The translations under genes and the position numbers were made by a program. DNA of 64,000 nt from NCBI GenBank assembly GCA_011109175.1, contig RDEW01000032.1, positions 465,334-529,333 of the forward strand, written 5' to 3'. Source of the DNA: Dicyema japonicum. Lineage: Eukaryota > Dicyemida > Rhombozoa > Dicyemidae. The notes beneath the pieces were generated by a model. It was not told the origin of the DNA. It was given only the letters and a program-made list of their open reading frames with translations, and made no database searches. Of this stretch, positions 33,370 to 44,149 are shown one piece after another; position 1 is the first letter of the stretch; each line of letters starts with the position of its first letter.

Positions 33370-34065
33370 GCAAAGCATACTGATTGTTTTCCGGTATATC
33401 TTGTTGACGTGCTTGAGAACTTAAATTAGAGTTAATTTTTGACTTGTTATTATCGAATTTTTAAATAATATTGATATTTTTTTAAAATAATATTAATTTA
33501 TTAAATAGCTTTTAGTTCTAGTGCTCTGAGAAATAACTAGATGTCTTCAACATTTGATTTAACCTTTTAGAATTGAGAGACATACCAATTCGAATAAAGA
33601 CTGAAACTACCAATTCAAATGAAGAGAGTGTTACATTAGAGATGCTCCAACAAAAAAATAAGTCTCTGAGGTACGCTTGAATTTGTTTGTCATATTCTAA
33701 GAATGGATGCAAGCGCATCTCTAAACGTCATAAATGAAGAGTACATCACATCATTTGAAGACGGATTCAGTGGGTCGATAGAGATCTGAGGATGGAAAGC
33801 AATTATTAAGTGACTGCGAAGACCTTAATGATCTGAAGAGTCTAGAGTCGAAGATGCAACGATTCGTAAACTTGATCATCCTCTGGCACGTGTTGAATTG
33901 TAGCTTACATGGGGTTATTCAATGTAACAGTCAAAAATCATATCGAAGCAAAAAATATTGATTATATTATCTTTACAAGCTTAAACTCAACAAAACCAGA
34001 AATTAAAGAAAAGATAAGTAATTAATTAAAGCAACCGGTAATTGACTCATCTATCGATTATACAA
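33370..34065. other. No supported gene
   Basis: The 66-codon minus ORF (33518-33718) and a short plus frame from 33909 (MGLFNVTVKNHIEAKNIDY) have no recognisable motif. Nothing else is evident between repeat C and the lectin gene. Confidence 0.4.
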
Positions 34066-34556
34066 TCAACAACCATCAGTTTCACAAAGAAAAGAATGCT
34101 TCTTAAAACATTTTTGATCATACCAAGATCCACCCCAACTAACGTAGACACAGTCTTCGTTCCCAGCATTGTTTGGTTCACCTCTTCTCCATTTTAAGTA
34201 TTTCTTATTATATCATATTTCTACTTGCTCATTTCCATAAGAATCCAAGAATGTCCCTTCTTTTTCGATATCGTTGACTGCAATGTAAAATACAGTTCTA
34301 TATGGAGTGAAAAATTTATCTAAGAAATTTATTTGTATTCCGTCAACTATAAATAAACTTTGTAGTTTCTTCGTTGTAGACATTAGCCAAATTTCCTCCC
34401 ATATTTTCGCAATATTTTTTGGCATCAGCATAATTTCGGGCTTCTCTTACTAAAGTATAACAACTCCCCTCAAAGCAGTCTAAGTTGCAATTTATCACCA
34501 CCTTTTGATGCGATTGTCGCGACTAATATAACTGCGATTATTCGTGAATTCAACAT
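34066..34556 (-). CDS. Secreted C-type lectin domain protein, four exons
   Basis: Exons 34556-34502, 34479-34348, 34319-34225 and 34203-34066 join in frame over GT-AG introns of 22, 28 and 21 nt to give 139 residues. Residues 1-17 (MLNSRIIAVILVATIAS) form a signal peptide. One C-type lectin-like domain fills the rest: DCFEGSCYTLV, DAKKYCENMGGNLANVYNEE, FYIAVNDIEKEG, WRRGEPNNAGNEDCVYV, WYDQKCFKKHSFLCE. The Cys pairs C42/C134 and C112/C126 are in canonical positions and C20/C25 form the extra N-terminal pair. EPN (103-105) is the mannose-type sugar motif and WYD replaces the usual WND. It is predicted to be secreted and bind carbohydrate with calcium. Every intron is needed to avoid a frameshift, so the gene appears intact. 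Confidence 0.85.
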
Positions 34557-35277
34557 CAATCATGGTTTTCAAAGCCTCTAATATAAACGAATATTACAAC
34601 ACATGCTTTGTTTATTATTTATAATTGAGAAAACATAAAAACAAGGCCATTTGTTGTTTTTTCAATTAAAATAAAATGTCTAGAATACACGGATTTAATT
34701 ACTGGAAATTTTACGAGAACAGCGAAGACAAATTATAAACTAAAGTGATTCAACTAAGATGCAAAGATAATGCAAGCGTTCCCTCTGATTACTGCCATTT
34801 CCTATCTGCGTCAATAAAATATCAGTCGATAATTTTCAAATATTGATCGGATAATTATTTATTACAATAGAGTATGTCAAATTATTAATTAATTAACATA
34901 CTTAAGGCCATACTTGACTGACAAGAACTTGTTTTTTTTAATGTTCGTATGCCATTAATAAATGAAATTTTTCGAGACAAAGGGTAAAATTAAACTAACT
35001 AATAGTGTGATCCTGACGCAGTCGAGTAGAGCCTCATCTAGGTTGGTCAAAACCAGTCCTCCTGACCAGGAGCTAAACAGTCACCTGTTGGAATAAAATG
35101 GTGGATCTTTTTGAATGCCGATAAGGGATTGGGCGTCCCTAAGTAAGATGGATATAATAACGTCATTGGAAGAGCCACAGGTACTAAATCATTGAGAAGC
35201 TGTATTTAGTAGCCACAAGTACTAATTCCAATAGAATCTGGTTAAATATCAATTTTATTAAAAAAGGTGATGATCGG

Positions 35278-35460
35278 GACCAGAAGTTTAGTCCGGTTTT
35301 AAGGGGAACGGGATTTAAATTTTCAAGTGATTTTCGTACTACTCTCTCAGTCAGAGAAGCATTATTTATACGTCGTAAACAAGTTATATACAGTCAAACC
35401 CCTCTAAACCGACTTCTCGGTATACCTGAATCCCCTTAAAACCGGACTAAACTTCTGGTC
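35278..35460. repeat. Perfect 30 bp inverted repeat across the transposon end
   Basis: 35278-35307 (starting GACCAGAAGTTTAGTCCGG) is the exact reverse complement of 35431-35460, with 123 nt between. The right arm lies 41 nt inside the Tigger-like element, while the left arm lies outside it. It may be a second, inverted end fragment of the same transposon family or a foldback formed at insertion. Confidence 0.75.
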
Positions 35461-35676
35461 CGATTCACTTCAAAGGCCATCACTGCTATTTCATCTTCGA
35501 TATACCGGATCTCCTCTATTCCGAATACCAGCCGTATTTTGTGGTCCCAACTTGAATTTTCTTTCATCATAAACCGGTCTTATGACATCAATCTATGATC
35601 TACTCTTATTAATCGTCTTTAACCTTGAATTGCGAACAACGATAGAGATATATATTGCGAACAACTCGACAGAAAA

Positions 35677-36310
35677 TCAAAGTGTAAGGTCCAGAGAGGA
35701 ATAACCATCATCATCCTTGTAAGGCGTCCTCGCATGGGTCTTCGGATTGTTGAGGATCGACATTGGCGAGAGTTGTTCAAGTAGGGACCACCCTCTGGAG
35801 TCAGCCCGTTGTGATTTTAACCATGTTGGGTGTTTGGCATTTAAATATCCACTGATAATCAGATTCCTTAGATTGTTCAACTTTGAGAGGTCAGGGTTAT
35901 GTCCCTTAGGGCAGGAATGGGGAGGTGGAACATAAATATTAGCAATGTTGACTTTTCCAATGACGGTGGGAATAGAGATACCTGTTATTTCTAAAACATC
36001 ATCTTGGGTCAAAGATTTGAGGTCATCCGAGATGTCAGAATACAGCAACCCGTTCTTGATGATGAACATGAGACCTCCGCCTTTTCCGTTCAATCGGTCC
36101 AAGCGAGTGTAGTTGTATCCAGGAATGGAAGGAGTAGTTGAGGTAGGCGTCAATCTGGTCTCTTGAATTGCTGCCACATCCACATTTTGTTTATCTAGGT
36201 AAGCGCGTATTTCGAGAATTTTTCCTCTGATTCCATTGATGTTAAGCTGTAGAATCGTTAGTTGCGGTTCTGGGTTTCGCTCCACGTCGCCGGAAAGTAG
36301 CAAGGTTAGG
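35677..36310 (-). mobile_element. LINE 5' fragment: decayed 2A-like leader and endonuclease
   Basis: Minus frame: LKDLTLLLSGDVERNPEPQ (2A-like site with the obligatory Gly of NPGP changed to Glu, 36265-36291), then LTILQLNINGIRGK, AIQETRLTPTSTTPS, KGGGLMFIIKNG, VNIANIYVPPPHS, ISGYLNAKHPTW and LNNPKTHARTPYKDDD. It is homologous to the endonuclease of the LINE at 23760-26945. The SDH motif, RT and 3' end are missing; the frame stops at 35677. It lies inside the Tigger-like transposon. Confidence 0.7.
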
Positions 36311-36458
36311 TCTTTTAAGAAACGTATTACAAGTCGATTGAACTTATTCTAAAAAACGAAAAAACATATTACGGGCTGAATGAACATACTCTACAAGAAT
36401 GAAAGAACTTTTTGGGAGACGCAGTAACCAAAGGGTCAAAATCTCCGGATATTTTCAA

Positions 36459-36735
36459 AGTTGGACCTAGTACTCACACCAATTGATCCCCACGTTCTAT
36501 CCGGGTCTAGACGGGACTTTGTTACCCAGTCCATTGATCCCTACAGGATTTGGGACTAATGTGGAAATACATACTGGAGTTGGGACCTACAGGAGGGGGT
36601 ACCCACACCAATTGTTCCCTATATTCGAATTGGGATCTACACGGTACTTTGTTTACCACATCATCGGTCCCTACAGGACGGATTGGGACCATAGTGGAAA
36701 ACATACTGGGGAAAGGACCTACAAGGTAAAACTAA
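36459..36735. repeat. Tandem repeat, period about 129 bp, two copies
   Basis: CACACCAATTGATCCCCACG (36475) recurs diverged as CACACCAATTGTTCCCTATA (36604). Shared inner words are GGACTTTGTT/GGTACTTTGTT, TCCCTACAGGA, GGAAA--CATACTGG and GGACCTACA. Identity is about 75-80% by eye. Confidence 0.65.
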
Positions 36736-36919
36736 CTGGAGATGGGCGTACTGGCTTTGTACCTGCAACGTTCTGGAGAATAATTAGGATGGTTAACTAA
36801 CTAGACAAGTAATTGGATGGATATCAAGGATAAGGGGTACCCGGATGAACAGGTCAGGCCAACCGGCGTACTGGTAGTTACCTATTCCATAACTTGTTGT
36901 TTTAATTCATTTTCATTTT

Positions 36920-37227
36920 TAGCTCTTTGCAGAAACACAGGAATCCATGACCATGGTTCCTCGTGGACTCTTCCAAAAAGTGGGGGTTGTAGTAGTGTAG
37001 GATGCAAACGTGTCTTTTTAGCGTGACATCATGCGATTCACCTGTTATGGTGGCGTTCAGTTCTGGTTCTGCATGGAAAAGAACCGTTCGACATTCCTAC
37101 TCCACCATGAACTCGTTTTGGGGAGCCAATGATCAGCATGACAGAACTGGTGACGTGGCTTTAAAAATTCAGCCTAAAAACACAAGACTCAGTTGGGTGG
37201 CCTTAATCTACTCTCTTTTAACGTCAG
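36920..37227 (+). repeat. 308 bp duplicated module F, copy 2
   Basis: Same length as 20715-21022 with about five substitutions (for example GGTTTCTCG versus GGTTCCTCG). It carries the RTE-like 5' end GTGACGTGGCTTT ... TTTTAACGTCAG and then stops abruptly at Tigger sequence, with no endonuclease. A LINE copy with only its first 75 nt is unexpected, so another mechanism moved this module. Confidence 0.7.
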
Positions 37228-37286
37228 AGGGAAAATCAAAAACTAAAAGATGATAGCTCCCGCAAAGAAAACGAGTATGTTGCGAA

Positions 37287-37775
37287 TTGTCTTTAAAAAC
37301 GAAAATTCAAATAATAAATGAATCGAACCAAACACCTAAGCCGACACAAAAATTTCTCAGCAAGAAGTATGGAGTTGGATGCAGCACTGTATCAGACATA
37401 CTTAAAAGGCTGATATTTATTTGGAATTATTCACTAACAACGCAAATTCTGCTAAAAAAACGTTTTGAAGAATTTGTCAACTTAGACTTGGAACTAACCA
37501 CTGAAAATCCCAAAAATTGGGAATCATCTCTAGTTGAGCAATACCAAACAGTCTCAGCTCCTGAAGATAATGACAGTGACTCAGATTCTGATAAGCAAAC
37601 AGAATTAAAACATATAGAGAAATTGACACGCACAAGTGTTCAACAAATGCTAGACCAAATCTGCCACTTTGCTTGCACTCAAGACCCTTCATTACTCGAT
37701 CTCGTCAACAGACTGATCTATCTGAACAATAATGCGATTGCTGAATCGAAGCTAAATACAGGCAATCCTTATTGA
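37287..37775 (+). pseudogene. Tigger/pogo transposase, deletion derivative
   Basis: The frame begins LSLKTKIQIINESNQTPKPT and KFLSKKYGVGCSTVSDILKR, the N-terminal CENP-B/psq-type helix-turn-helix that binds the transposon ends. It then jumps to a C-terminal acidic region (SAPEDNDSDSDSDKQTELK) and a helical tail (QMLDQICHFACTQDPSLLDL). The second DNA-binding half and the whole DDE catalytic core are deleted: 162 residues against roughly 450-600 in intact Tigger transposases. No ATG is in frame at the start; an ATG at 37250 (MIAPAKKTS) is in another frame. It could act only as a DNA-binding peptide if expressed. Confidence 0.7.
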
Positions 37776-38029
37776 CAGATTTCTATTAATTTTACTGTTT
37801 CACTTTTTCACTATAAGTAAATTTAATGAATTGTTCAATATACCGGCCTCCACTCTATACCAGGCAATTCTGTCGGTCTTGAAACGAATCGGTTTAGAGG
37901 GATTTGACTGTATATATATGTATGAATGTTCTCCATATGTATCTGCAGTCAGTAGATTCAAAGTTGGGTGGTTTGGATTAACGATTGTCTGGTATATTGT
38001 ACGCTCTTCATTTTAAGGTACCGAGAATC

Positions 38030-39460
38030 ACCATCATTTATTAAGAGAAATACAGGTGATCCCGCCATCTATTAGTATTCTCATCAATGAAGATGAAGAA
38101 CCACCACTGCTCTTAAAAGTCGCTGAGCCGTTCCGTGACAGTACTTTGAATCTCAAGAACAGCTGTTTTGTTTGCTGCCAAACCGCTCAAATATTTTAAA
38201 AAAAACTACAAGTTGAGTATTTCCTCAGCTTCCCCATTACGGAAATTTTTATAGAACTGTATCATTATCAACCCCACTTATTTTGTACTTCAATTAACGT
38301 ACTTGCAATAATGTGATATAAAATACTTACAAAACCAATTAATGGAACTCTAATCTAAATTTGGGAGTAAAACGCTTAAATAGTTCATTTTTAATTTATA
38401 CGCAGCACATGCATTTAAACTGTCAATTATTACGAGCTAAATGACATAACTGTACTTTTTCAACCCCAGAGTCACCGAGGTCATATAAGTGCTTTCAGTT
38501 TCTACGGTCGTAATCAACCCAATAAACTACATAAATCTATCAAATAAACCACATAAGTCATCATGTATTGTGAAGCACCACATTAGGCCATGTTAATTCA
38601 GAGCATTGAAAAGATAAAAAAAGCCTTCGACCAATACCTATCGGGAATCGACCCAATTCCCATTTTAAATGCATTAGAATTAATCTCTCGTTGGAAATAT
38701 CGCCAGGAATGTTCGATAATTTAAAATGATTAGTGTTCGCTTTGTTTCTTATCTATCTCATTTTACAAATTAAACTATTAATAAATTGTATCGAGAGCTT
38801 TCCTCCCATATTAATAGCCACAACAAGAAGTCAAAACATTTCTGTGTGTTAAACCGCACGTATACACGAGCATATTATCTATAGCTCCGCTCAGACAAAA
38901 CACACTTTAATTAAGTAAAGAACAGTTATCGTAACTAATCGTAAATCTTTTTTCATAAACTCTCGCACACCAAGAACATTTCGAAGTGCCGCCAGACGTC
39001 CCAGGTTTTTGAAGGAAGATTTCATACTTAATGTTCCAGTTAACAAGAATCCCGCGGAACGTGGACCGTTCGAGAAACCATTGGTATTTCTTCCCTTCAG
39101 TATCCCCGATTTTCTATGGTGGATATACCTATGATAGTAATAAGTCAGTCACATGTGCTATATTTTGATATTCCAAGTGTGAATTATCTATTGGGGCCTT
39201 ACAAGGTAGCTTTCCCCAATATCCAATTACTCAAAAAGATCTCCTTAAACTAACTGAAAACATTAGAATTAATAAAGCACAATCGGCTCAACAGGAGGGA
39301 GGCCTAACCCTTGAGTCTTCTTAAGGATGGTCGAATGAAATGCAATATTTTTGTAGTAATTAAGGCTAACTAAATGGCTCTCTCAAAAACCATCCTAACC
39401 TGTCAATTATATCAAGTTTAATTAATTTTAGTAAACCACGGATGACAATTTCATAGCAAT
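38030..39460. other. No gene seen
   Basis: AT-rich, stops in all frames, no repeats recognised. Confidence 0.4.
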
Positions 39461-39466
39461 CAATAA

Positions 39467-39730
39467 TTAATCATTTACCATATAAGCAAGCACCACATGG
39501 TTGACTATCACTACTACGAGACATATTATTTTACAAGTCCATTTGTTGTATTCCTCAATAGTCTTCTTTACTAAATAAGAGACAAAAGGAATCCCCATTT
39601 CCGAGAGTTCATAGATGTGAGTGTTTTCTCCGAGATCAGATGACTTGCGTAAAAACCAGAGTCTGTAAGCATGTATTTTCGGTTTTCCGTGGTAATGACA
39701 TAGCGCGTGTAACCCGAAAACTAACAACAA
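39467..39730 (-). CDS. Unidentified small ORF with terminal hydrophobic segment
   Basis: 87 codons: a hydrophobic start (MLLVFGLHALCHY; start codon not ATG in the sequence), a polar middle (RLWFLRKSSDLGENTHIYEL) and a likely membrane segment (IICLVVVIVNHVVLAYMV). The layout resembles the end of a single-pass membrane protein. There is no family match and no splice partner, so it may be fortuitous. Confidence 0.2.
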   Translation of the reverse strand: MLLVFGLHALCHYHGKPKIHAYRLWFLRKSSDLGENTHIYELSEMGIPFVSYLVKKTIEEYNKWTCKIICLVVVIVNHVVLAYMVND

Positions 39731-39764
39731 CGTGATCCTTCATTTTATCTTGTCACAATCAAGC

Positions 39765-39870
39765 TCTCTTAGTCCATCTAAGTCCTCTCCCTAAGTCGGC
39801 TCACAATCTTTTGAAGGTTTTCGTTCAGGACCCTCGGGAAAGTGATTTTTAGTCGTCCAGAATCGGGGAA
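39765..39870 (-). mobile_element. RTE-like LINE C-terminal scrap
   Basis: CCATCTAAGTCCTCTCCCTA, GCTCACAATCTTTTGAA and AGTCGTCCAGAATCGGG match the plus strand of 23135-23240, which encodes the RRRPRTTLPMVLEG stretch on the minus strand. Confidence 0.4.
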
Positions 39871-40410
39871 AACAACTCCCCCATGGCCACTCAAGGAACT
39901 TAACATATGTTTAAAGAACCTAAGCATTAAATTATAAAATACCCATTAAAAAAGTTCATAGTAAATCGGAAAATGCTCTCCAATAATATCAGTGTCTACG
40001 CCAATAACAAATTTTGTGGTTTATAAGTAGTGTTATCTCTAATTGATGACCGGCCTCACTAACTTGTAGGAGGCAGTAGCTGTTAACTAGGACGCAGCAA
40101 ATGCCGGTCGCTCCCATAGATTGGTTAGTCCTGACATTGTGCTCATGACATTCAAATAGGTGATTCGTTGTCAACACGTAGAGGTTGCAAAAGGGACAGA
40201 GGTCATCATAAGTCGGTGGAGAGTGGTGGTGCCAACATCATAGACGAGTCAGGTTTACCCAGAAGTCCCTCAGGAGAGATAATTCCGATTGATCTATTGG
40301 AGAATGGGGCCAGTATAGTATTTTATTATCATCGAGTCTTCGGATGCATCTCGTAGGAACAAAATCGTGTATCTTTTTCAGACGATTCGGGTCATCGAAG
40401 CTGAAAAAGA

Positions 40411-40574
40411 TTGATGATAGACCGCCACTTTCCTACAACAAAATCAATATATGATAATTCATTAGTTAAAAATTAAATATTTAATTTTTATTCGTTGGTG
40501 AATAATTTTATTTTTTATTAATTTTTTGAATTATAATATATTGATTTTGTTGCAGGAAAGCGGCGATCATCAAC
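40411..40574. repeat. Foldback element with arms of about 40 nt
   Basis: The left arm (40411-40452) contains ACTTTCCTACAACAAAATCA. The right arm (about 40536-40574) contains TGATTTTGTTGCAGGAAAG, its reverse complement with one change. GATGAT--CGCC pairs at the base with a small indel. The loop contains a perfect 22 nt A/T palindrome (40469-40490). It may be a MITE-like foldback or a strong hairpin. Confidence 0.65.
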
Positions 40575-40579
40575 TAAGT

Positions 40580-41790
40580 ACCTAATGAGTGCTTATATCA
40601 AAAATCGCAAATCTGGTATTTTCATAATGAGAATTATAGTTCATTGCTGAGAGATATTCTAGTTGGCGCAATCCAGTATGAAGAGGTCGTCTTCCCATCT
40701 ATAAATGGTTTCCTGTGACTAATAAATTAGACTTTAAGAAATTTGCGAATTTTATGGGCCGAATTAACTTAAGGCTCACCAATGAGGATGGATCATTGAG
40801 TTAGAGCTTATCTATAACGACTATCTGATGCACTAAGAAATCCACTAGGAGATCCATAACCGACCTCAGATTTTCCACAAGGATATCTATGAGGTATTAC
40901 TTAAATAGTTTAGGTCGAAAAATGGTGTCACAAAAAAGTAAACCTTTCTAGTCTTCTCTGAGGGTAGTATAGTCTACCTAAAACTTATATTATTTAATAC
41001 GACCAGCACAAATCCAATCAACTTCAAAGCATTCTCCTAAATAAGAGAATTAAAGGCCCAAGTCCATAAATATCGATTTGTATGGACCACCAAGGATCAT
41101 AGTGGAGATGTTCGTAGTGATCAACAAAAGCGTTGTTATTCGTTAAATGTATTCAGCTTAGCGAATTAAAGAAAATGTTTCTAAAATAAGAATCCAGGTG
41201 ACCAAAGTTTACACGGGGTGGACTCTTTCGGAATGTAAATCTACTTGTCGTAACCCACGAACGTTCAAATTCTATTACCGGGGTGAATGTGCGGAGAGTA
41301 ACATGGAATAGTGGAGTGGAAAAATATTACAGATTCTCAACAGTAAAGTATATTGCCACTGTTAATCTGGCAAAATGTACCAAGATTATGCAAAAATAGG
41401 AATAGTGAGAGTAAGGACAGTGGAGATTACCTCAGTCGTTATTAGACCGTTAATTAATATTAGCATTTGAGAAGATATCATTTGTTGTTATGTTGATCAT
41501 CACAGTACTCCTTCCGTTTGGATATATAGTAGTTCTGCCTGGGAAGTAAGTACAATAGAATGTCCTTTTTTAAAATATCCCCCTTGCGTGTAAAAAATTA
41601 ATATTTTCTGCGGAAAAACGATTGAAAAAGACAAAAATAAGAGACTTGGCATTAATCTCCGATTTTCAATAAAAAAACAAAATTAAAAACATGCTTTATG
41701 TTATTCAAGTGTAAAAAAATTAAATTTTCTATTTAAAATTAAATATTTTATTATAAATTTCTAATTGAGGAATAAGTTGGAAATCGTTTC
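40580..41790. other. No gene seen
   Basis: No ORF or repeat could be supported between the foldback and the LINE leader. Confidence 0.4.
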
Positions 41791-41799
41791 GTTTCCTAC

Positions 41800-42470
41800 A
41801 GAAACTTGGACGCCTAGTTACACTAAAAATCCACGACGAACGTGAGAACCGGTGGCTTCTCAAGCTGATCTCTGTTACAATCGTGAGAGGGAAAGCAACG
41901 CTGATAATGTCGATGGGGACCATTATACAATCGAGAACTCAGGCTAATGACGTTTAACGTACGTGGAATATCGAAAGATTGGACAAGGAAAGTACTTGTG
42001 AAGATCTCGAGAAATACAAAATATCTATTGGCTGCCTACAAGAGACGAAAATCGAAAATGGAAGCGATAAAACATGGAACAACTACCGACTGATTCTCTT
42101 CCCGACTGAATGTAAGCACTACGGCATGGGATTTGCCCTACACGTGGATTACCTCAAAAAACTACATCGCTATTGGTGAGTCAACGACCGAATATATGTC
42201 CTACAAGTCTAACTAATTGATTTATTCCCGTCCAAGAGTCTATTAACTGTCATAAATGTCTATGCACCACACTGCGGACGAGTAATCAAGAACCCTGGTG
42301 TTCTCGATGAATTCTACTCAGAACTATCAAGTACATACTCTAATAATGCTTCCTCGTCCCTTGTCTTTGTTGCGGGAGATATGAATGCAAAGGCCGGAAT
42401 GCGGATGGGACCCGAATAATCCTCTATTGGAAGACACGTTCCTACCAGGGGTTTAATAATAATATAACCA
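41800..42470 (+). mobile_element. RTE-like LINE 5' leader and endonuclease fragment
   Basis: The leader (41800-41946, shared with 19070-19210) runs into LMTFNVRGISKDW at 41947. Next in shifted frames come EKYKISIGCLQETKIENG, YRLILFPTECKHYGMGF, LLTVINVYAPHCGRV and LVFVAGDMNAKAGMRMG (catalytic GD-x-NAK). It extends further into the endonuclease than the other copies but then loses homology. No RT follows. Stops at several points make it dead. Confidence 0.6.
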
Positions 42471-42829
42471 GGCTAATTTTATTTCGTATCATAGAGACAA
42501 AAAAATCTGAGTGGACTGGATGTCATATACAAACAGTTCATCGAGTCTACAATAGGATACGAATGTAATGTCTGTGGATCTAACCTTGCTGCAACGAATT
42601 TGGACAAAATCTGCAACACTCAGGTAGAGGCAGCAAAGCTACTAAGGAAATCTTCCCATGTTGAAATCCTGCACAGAAACTTTGAAAATACAATAGACGC
42701 GACTGGAACAGTGCCCCTGCGAAGGACTCGATTATGCGGACCCCGTCCATATCGGAAATGCGTAGAAATGCAGTCGGAACACCGAGAAAAGATGCAAAGA
42801 CTGTTGAGGAAGGCCGAGATCACTTGAAT

Positions 42830-43146
42830 TTTGTTTCCAATACACAGTTCAAAATACAGTTTTAAAACTTTTGAGGTCGGCAATGAAAGCGGGAGAGGCT
42901 GCCCGTTTATATGAAAACTCGAAGATAAAGAAATACAGCAGCCTCATAAACCGTTTTCATATACAGCCAGTGGTCGTCGAGACGAGCGGAGTCTTTGGCC
43001 CAAGACGGTCTCTTTCCTTAGAGCACTTGGTGTCTATTGACCAAAGCCTCGAGGGAGCGTCGGGAAACCGAGTGGCTTTTCCAAAGGATATCCCTGGCAG
43101 TAGTCAGAGGTGTAACAGCCACTCGATCATATCCGCTGGACTTTAG
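42830..43146 (+). mobile_element. Family H retroelement, C-terminal block (copy 4)
   Basis: Frame: AGEAARLYENSKIKKYSSLI, then RFHIQPVVVETSGVFGPRRS, and in a second frame FQRISLAVVRGVTATRSYPL near 43080. This is the most canonical version of the G-x-AA ... KY ... P-V-x-VETSGVFG ... QRIS-x-AVVRG pattern in the window. The upstream ORF 42600-42827 (VCGSNLAATNLDKICNTQVE) has no clear assignment and might be more of the same protein or a different one. Confidence 0.65.
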
Positions 43147-43624
43147 AACGATTTTATTGTTATAAATAAATTTCTTGGTTTTAATACACATAACTCCTTT
43201 TTCAAAAAAAAATTTTCAACATAAAATATCATATTTTTAATTAATAATATAATTTTTACAAATAAAAAAATTGAATAACTGATAACAGTAAATATCGAAA
43301 AATCAAATAGCGGAGAATAACTCATATTTATTGGTAACCAAAATATTTATATTTGACATTTTGATAACAGCCTTCAACACCATTTGATGAATACAATAAT
43401 ATTTAATAATTGACAAAGTAAAAAGAAAAAATTTTAATAATATTGAAAAAAATGTATGACAATACAACAGAAAAACACAAGAAAACAATAATACAATAAA
43501 CAAAAAACAAACACCAACCACAGAAACGTGGCAACTACAAGCCAAATAAAATGCTAATGTACTAAGGTTCGCCATATTGTAAAACAAGGACTATAAACAT
43601 TATGCTTTCATGAAAAAGTGTCAT

Positions 43625-43665
43625 AATAATAATGGGTTACTGGTCTCTGGTGTTATTATTATTAA
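43625..43665 (+). repeat. LINE 3' tail with (TTA)n
   Basis: GTTACTGGTCTCTGGTGTTA followed by TTATTATTAATT is the plus-strand form of the tail pattern at 121-200 and 9296-9420. Confidence 0.4.
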
Positions 43666-44149
43666 TTGATGTACATTGCCTTTTGGTAGGATTGGTGACG
43701 TGGCCGGAAAAACGGAATTCATAGACTCTGTCACAGAAACCAGCTTCATCATATCCTTTCCTCCTCCCGGAACCACCACAGACTGCCGATCGACATTCTT
43801 TAAAAGAGATCGAAAAGCGCATCGATTTATCGCGAGATCCTATAGTCGAGATGGAGGCTGTTTAGACATATAATTTGTCTGGACCTGAGGACCCACTCAA
43901 ACGTAGCTATGGAGGATTACTTTGTTATGGACGCTCCGATATTTTTGAGGTCGCACTAAGACAAATTTACCGACCATCCTTGATGAAGTCGGGACATAAA
44001 TAACTAATCTGGCAGAGTGGTAGTAACCTTTTGCAATTAATGTAAAGAGGGAGTCATCAGAAACTGTAGACAGCAGATTTGAATATCATCTGAGATTGTA
44101 AAACAAACTCCTGATTAAGTTAATCGACTAGAGAATGCTAGAGTCTGCT

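Larger units (their letters stand above)
35391..37910 (+). mobile_element. Tigger/pogo-type DNA transposon with nested insertions
   Basis: The left end CAGTCAAACCCCTCTAAACC (35391) and the reverse complement of the right end, CAGTCAAATCCCTCTAAACC (ending 37910), match at 21 of the first 22 bases. Both ends are flanked by TA (35389-35390 and 37911-37912), the target duplication of Tc1/mariner-pogo elements. CAGT termini are typical of Tigger. Inside, the transposase remnant (37287-37775) is at the right. The left half has been filled by a LINE endonuclease piece (35677-36310, minus), a tandem repeat and module F. The element cannot make a transposase but may still be mobilisable if ends suffice. 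Confidence 0.75.

Noticed and set aside
34340-34360. Frameshift caused by a TTTA duplication in the lectin gene
   Set aside because: A 28 nt GT-AG intron (34320-34347) restores the frame without assuming a mutation and fits the other introns of the gene.
43303-43587. 94-codon hydrophobic ORF as a membrane protein
   Set aside because: The plus strand is a run of A-rich low-complexity sequence, which yields Phe/Leu/Ile-rich antisense frames by composition alone.
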